64,000 nucleotides of DNA from assembly GCF_000430645.1 (NCBI RefSeq), contig NZ_KE387187.1, forward strand, positions 62,001 to 126,000. The letters are read 5' to 3'. The position numbers were made by a program, and so were the translations under genes. Within the stretch, counting starts at the first letter, position 1. Each line of letters opens with the position of its first letter. The notes beneath the pieces were generated by a model, which was not told the origin of the DNA, made no database searches, and worked only from the letters and a program-made list of their open reading frames with translations. Below are positions 60,589 to 64,000 of this stretch, in pieces. The DNA comes from Aquimarina latercula DSM 2041 (GTDB taxonomy: Bacteria; Bacteroidota; Bacteroidia; Flavobacteriales; Flavobacteriaceae).

Positions 60589-62016
60589 ATGTTAACTAAA
60601 ACTACTAGTTCTTCTCTATTACTAATTGTCATTTTATTAATTGGTTGCAAACCAAATGAAGATAAAAACCACTCAATCAAAGGTATTTGGAAATCCATCG
60701 GTTATGGGGAAATCCTGAAAATAGATGCTAATTCTTATGAATATTTTGACATAAGTGACATTTCTTGCTTACCAGTAAAAGAAGGTACTGTTTCGGAAAT
60801 CGCAAATTCAATGCAAGTTTCAAATGATACGCTAATCATAAATCGTGGATTTAACAGATATCGCTACCTCAGAATAAAAAAGCTTCCAGATTTTTGCAAT
60901 CAAAACTCAAAAGATAAAAACAACATCTTGTATAATTTCGAGGTTTTTGCAAATACCTACAAAAATCACTACGCATATTTCAAACTGAATAAAATTGATT
61001 GGGACAATCTTTACATAAACTCAAAAAATAAAATCAATTCAAAAAGTACAGAGGTTGATTTATATATAGTTATGGAAGATATGATTGAAAAGTTGAAAGA
61101 TAACCACGGTTCGATAACACCAACAGATGAAGTTTATAAATTAGCAGAAAATCAAATCCAACCAGAATTAGCAGAAGAAGAAACAAAAGAATTGAAAGAA
61201 TATGGCGATTTTGAGATTGCTGGAATGGTTGCAAATTATTATCTTAGAGAGGATTTGACCAAAGATACGTGGCTTATGAAATGGGGCAAGATGGAAAACA
61301 ATGTTGGTTATATCCAAATCAAAGCAATGTTTTTGTATGCAGATTTGAATTTAAACGATAGTCTTGTCAAAGAAAATGGATTTATTTCAACATATATGGA
61401 TGCATTTGATAGTTTAAATTATCAACAGCAAATTTCAGAAGAAGTTGATGGAATAAGTAAATTAATGGATACAATAATGCAGGACCTTAAGGAAACAAAT
61501 TATCTCATTATCGATGTTCGTTTTAATGGTGGTGGACATGATGTAGTATCATTAGAAATTTTGAGACGATTTAACTCCGTCAGAAAACAAATCGCTGTTA
61601 AAAAAGCAAGACACAATAACAAGTATACTATAAAAACACCGATTTATTTAGAGGCCGCCCAAAATCCCTATACAAAACCAGTATATTTATTAACTTCCCA
61701 ACAGTCTGCAAGTGCAGCTGATATGATGGCTTTGAGTTCAATGGAATTAGATAATTTGAAACGTATTGGCTCACATACAAATGGAGCAATTTCGGATGCT
61801 TTGCAAAAGACATTACCAAACGGTTGGTATTTTTCTCTTTCTAATGAAATTTACACAGATAATAATGATAAATGTTATGAAAACATAGGAGTTCCTGTTA
61901 ATTATGAATTGAATTACCCCAATGATAGACAGACTTTTTTTAGAAGTGTTGCTGACGATTTAGAAAAAGATAAAAAAAATATTTTAAACGCAATTAACGA
62001 GTTACAAAACGAGTAA
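60589..62016 (+). CDS. S41-family peptidase lipoprotein
   Basis: A 475-residue protein with a lipobox (LLIGC, Cys near residue 20). The C-terminal half is an S41 (C-terminal processing/tricorn-type) protease domain: VGYIQIKAMF, YLIIDVRFNGGGHDVVSLEIL and the nucleophile region TSQQSASAADMMAL with the catalytic Ser, then GSHTNGAISD. No PDZ domain is obvious. It is probably exported and acts in the periplasm or at the surface. It lies after repeat copy 3. Confidence 0.85.
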   Translation: MLTKTTSSSLLLIVILLIGCKPNEDKNHSIKGIWKSIGYGEILKIDANSYEYFDISDISCLPVKEGTVSEIANSMQVSNDTLIINRGFNRYRYLRIKKLPDFCNQNSKDKNNILYNFEVFANTYKNHYAYFKLNKIDWDNLYINSKNKINSKSTEVDLYIVMEDMIEKLKDNHGSITPTDEVYKLAENQIQPELAEEETKELKEYGDFEIAGMVANYYLREDLTKDTWLMKWGKMENNVGYIQIKAMFLYADLNLNDSLVKENGFISTYMDAFDSLNYQQQISEEVDGISKLMDTIMQDLKETNYLIIDVRFNGGGHDVVSLEILRRFNSVRKQIAVKKARHNNKYTIKTPIYLEAAQNPYTKPVYLLTSQQSASAADMMALSSMELDNLKRIGSHTNGAISDALQKTLPNGWYFSLSNEIYTDNNDKCYENIGVPVNYELNYPNDRQTFFRSVADDLEKDKKNILNAINELQNE

Positions 62017-62029
62017 AAATATATCACGA

Positions 62030-62150
62030 CAAAGAACTGAGGTAAAAAACATAGGACGGTTTAGACTTTCAGAAAAGTCTGTGTTTATTTATAAAGTCGC
62101 CAAACCGAAACGTATCGCTTATCACTTGCCCTACGTTTCTTGTACTAGAC
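62030..62150 (+). repeat. attC-like site 9
   Basis: Shares AACATAGGA, TCTGTGTTTATTTATAAAGTCGCCAA and the end block CTTATCACTTGCCCTACGTTTC with site 6 (56313-56510). Core sequences at both ends are eroded: no GTTRRRY is seen and no complementary cassette start was found. Confidence 0.5.
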
Positions 62151-62176
62151 CTTATCAACAACCTAAAACCTAAACT

Positions 62177-62704
62177 ATGAAAACTGAGATTAATACAATC
62201 TGGATTGACTTACACGAAGAACTTTATAAATTCATTTTAGGGAAAATAAAAGATGAGCAAGCATCAAAAGATATTCATCAGGAGGTGTTCTTGAAAGTTC
62301 AAACTAAAATCCATCAACTAAACCATTCTTCTAAACTTACATCTTGGGTTTATCAAATTACAAGAAATACTATTATTGATTATTTTCGAAAAGTAAAAAA
62401 TGAAAATACATCTATAAGTGGGTTAGATTTTCCTGAAATAGACAAAAGTAATTTTGATTACTCAAATCTAACAAACTGTATCAATCAAAAAATAGAAAAC
62501 CTTTCTTCTCAACATAAAGAAGCAATTATTTTAACTTCTTTTAAAAATTATTCACAAAAAGAACTGGCAGAACATTTAAAAATATCATATTCCGGAACAA
62601 AATCAAGGGTTCAAAAAGCTAAAGAAATTTTAAAAGAAAACATTTTAGATTGTCCAAATGTAGAATCTGATAGCACCGGTAAATTAATAGACTTCGAAAA
62701 ATAA
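62177..62704 (+). CDS. ECF-type RNA polymerase sigma factor (SigZ-like)
   Basis: A 175-residue sigma factor. Region 2 (LYKFILGKIKDEQASKDIHQEVFLKVQTKIHQL, LTSWVYQITRNTIIDYFRKVK) and region 4 (LSSQHKEAIILTSFKNYSQKELAEHLKISYSGTKSRVQKAKEIL) are both present (blocks given separately in the family). The C-terminus CPNVESDSTG resembles SigZ-type factors. No anti-sigma gene follows; instead a PhzF-like gene lies 67 bases downstream. Confidence 0.88.
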   Translation: MKTEINTIWIDLHEELYKFILGKIKDEQASKDIHQEVFLKVQTKIHQLNHSSKLTSWVYQITRNTIIDYFRKVKNENTSISGLDFPEIDKSNFDYSNLTNCINQKIENLSSQHKEAIILTSFKNYSQKELAEHLKISYSGTKSRVQKAKEILKENILDCPNVESDSTGKLIDFEK

Positions 62705-62771
62705 TTAAAATAAACTACGTCTTTTTCTAACTAATTGCGTCTATCCTATATAACATCTAAAAAAAATCAAA

Positions 62772-63653
62772 ATGGGTAGTTTAAAAAAAATAGTAATAGT
62801 ACAAGTTCTTAATGCTTTTGCAGAAAATGGGAAAGGTGGTAATCCAGCAGGTGTAGTTTTAAACGCGGATGAATTATCTGATAAAAATAAACTGGAAGTT
62901 TCTAAAAAAGTAGGTCTATCCGAAACCGCTTTTGTTTCAAAATCTAAAACAGAAGACTATAAATTGGATTTCTTTACCCCAACTAAACAAATAGCACATT
63001 GTGGGCATGCCACGGTAGCAACATTTTCTTATTTAAAGCAAATTGGTTTATTGAAAAATGATAGTTCTTCAAAAGAAACTATAGATGGGAGACGAAAAAT
63101 AGAAATAATTGGAGATTTAGCGTTTATGGAACAATTGGTTCCCAAATATACTGATGTAAACAACGAAGAAAGTATCATTTTAAAATCATTAGGGTTAAAG
63201 AAAAAAGACTTGATTCCAAATGCACCAATTAAATTAGTTAATACAGGGAATTCATTTATACTCATTCCTGTTAAAAACAATGAAATTTTAAAGAATATAA
63301 CTCCCAAATTTGATTTGATTAGTGACGTTAGTGATAAGTTTGATTTAATTGGTTACTATGTATTCTCTACCGACACAAAATCTGACGCTACTTCAAGAAT
63401 GTTTGCTCCTCGCTATGGAATTTTAGAAGAGTCAGGAACAGGAATGGCTGCTGGACCACTTGCTTGCTATTTATTTGACATTTTAAAAATTAAAAAAAAA
63501 ACTTTTCACATTCAACAAGGAAAATATATGAAAGAGCCTTCATCAAGCATGATTATTGTTAAATTACAAATCAATGAAGGAGAAATAAAGAATTTAATGG
63601 CTGGTGGAAAAGGAATACTCAATAGACAATTAAAGATCGAAATTGACGATTAA
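62772..63653 (+). CDS. PhzF-family isomerase/epimerase-like protein
   Basis: A 293-residue protein of the diaminopimelate-epimerase-like fold. Conserved segments: VLNAFAENGKGGNPAGVVL near the N-terminus, catalytic-type SETAFVSKS, FFTPTKQIAHCGHATVATF and EESGTGMAAGPLACYL. PhzF acts in phenazine synthesis, but most homologues have unknown substrates, and no phenazine genes are here. It follows the ECF sigma gene, which may be chance in a cassette array. Confidence 0.88.
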   Translation: MGSLKKIVIVQVLNAFAENGKGGNPAGVVLNADELSDKNKLEVSKKVGLSETAFVSKSKTEDYKLDFFTPTKQIAHCGHATVATFSYLKQIGLLKNDSSSKETIDGRRKIEIIGDLAFMEQLVPKYTDVNNEESIILKSLGLKKKDLIPNAPIKLVNTGNSFILIPVKNNEILKNITPKFDLISDVSDKFDLIGYYVFSTDTKSDATSRMFAPRYGILEESGTGMAAGPLACYLFDILKIKKKTFHIQQGKYMKEPSSSMIIVKLQINEGEIKNLMAGGKGILNRQLKIEIDD

Positions 63654-63697
63654 CAACTAGTTATCAACTTAGATGTTTATAACACCGAACAAACAAT

Positions 63698-64000
63698 ATG
63701 AAAAACAATCCACTTTTATACATTTTAATAGCTTTGATTATTATTAGTTGTACTAAAGAAGAAAAGAAAATAATCGTTGAGGAATGGAAATTAGAATACA
63801 AAAATGATACTAATGGAAACAAAGTATTCGGTAACAAAGAGGCACTAATCTCATATGTAAGAAAAGGAAATCCTATTAGAATTGGTTGGGCTTCGCGAAG
63901 ACGAAATGATTCGACAAAAACGGTTGAACATATTGTCGATGCAGAATTTATAACAATTGCAAATGGAGAAGAAGTCTTTGCACAGATTAAACCATTCCTT
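63698..64000 (+). CDS. Lipoprotein, cut by the window end
   Basis: The first 101 codons of a reading frame open to the edge. It begins with a signal peptide and lipobox (ISC, Cys near residue 17), then a soluble segment with VRKGNPIRIGWASRRR and EHIVDAEFITIANGEEVFAQI. No family is recognised from this part. It begins 44 bases after the PhzF-like gene. Confidence 0.7.
   Translation, partial: MKNNPLLYILIALIIISCTKEEKKIIVEEWKLEYKNDTNGNKVFGNKEALISYVRKGNPIRIGWASRRRNDSTKTVEHIVDAEFITIANGEEVFAQIKPFL

Noticed and set aside
62772..63653. Phenazine biosynthesis locus
   Set aside because: Only a PhzF-like protein is present, and this family is widespread without phenazine genes.

Overview
The window looks like the chromosome of a marine flavobacterium (Bacteroidota, Flavobacteriaceae; the overall gene set would fit Aquimarina or a relative, but the genus is a guess). 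Supporting signs are the AT-rich sequence, a short primary sigma factor without region 1.1, promoters of the TANNTTTG type, a type IX secretion C-terminal domain on an alginate lyase, a CcoNO fusion cytochrome oxidase, and many lipoproteins and TonB-free surface proteins. No rRNA, tRNA, CRISPR array or transposase was seen.

Layout. 0-6.5 kb: rpsO, a structured leader, pnp, and a secreted PL6 alginate lyase whose promoter carries two tandem UxuR-like palindromes. 6.5-13.1 kb: envelope proteins and two membrane fatty acid desaturases, all on the minus strand, next to a plus-strand HTH regulator; four promoters here share a 15-bp palindrome arranged in pairs exactly 31 bp apart. 13.3-18 kb: primary sigma factor, three tandem BLUF blue-light sensors, rpe, a YpdA-like reductase and a DinB protein. 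18-30.7 kb: mixed housekeeping and stress genes including an Mla-type lipid ABC transporter.

21-48.5 kb holds a dispersed low-oxygen/stress regulon. Ten FNR/CRP-like boxes (TGA-N6-TCA) each lie exactly 33 bp (centre to centre) upstream of a TANNTTTR -7 element and about 50-64 bp before a start codon. Targets include the cbb3 oxidase operon (ccoS-ccoNO-ccoQ-ccoP-ccoG-ccoH-safE), two universal stress proteins (the second followed by hemN), a metal-binding HMA protein, a site-2 protease and a thioredoxin/deoC/deoD operon. A PAS histidine kinase and a response regulator that fuses a receiver to a CRP-type DNA-binding module sit in the middle and are the obvious candidates to control it.

48.7-64 kb is a one-directional accessory array. 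Several of its units have the hallmark of integron gene cassettes: the first 8-10 bases of the unit are the reverse complement of bases at its end, followed by a long imperfect palindrome (attC-like) whose last bases start the next unit. No integrase is in the window, so this resembles a cluster of attC sites lacking an integrase. Cassette contents include a defence-type reverse transcriptase with a small partner gene, a Sir2 protein, pairs of unknown small genes, a serine hydrolase, an AraC regulator with a secreted VOC protein, a DUF6624 lipoprotein and a MEMO-like lipoprotein. Further on are a NERD-domain protein flanked by an 82-bp direct repeat, an S41 peptidase, an ECF sigma factor and a PhzF-like protein.
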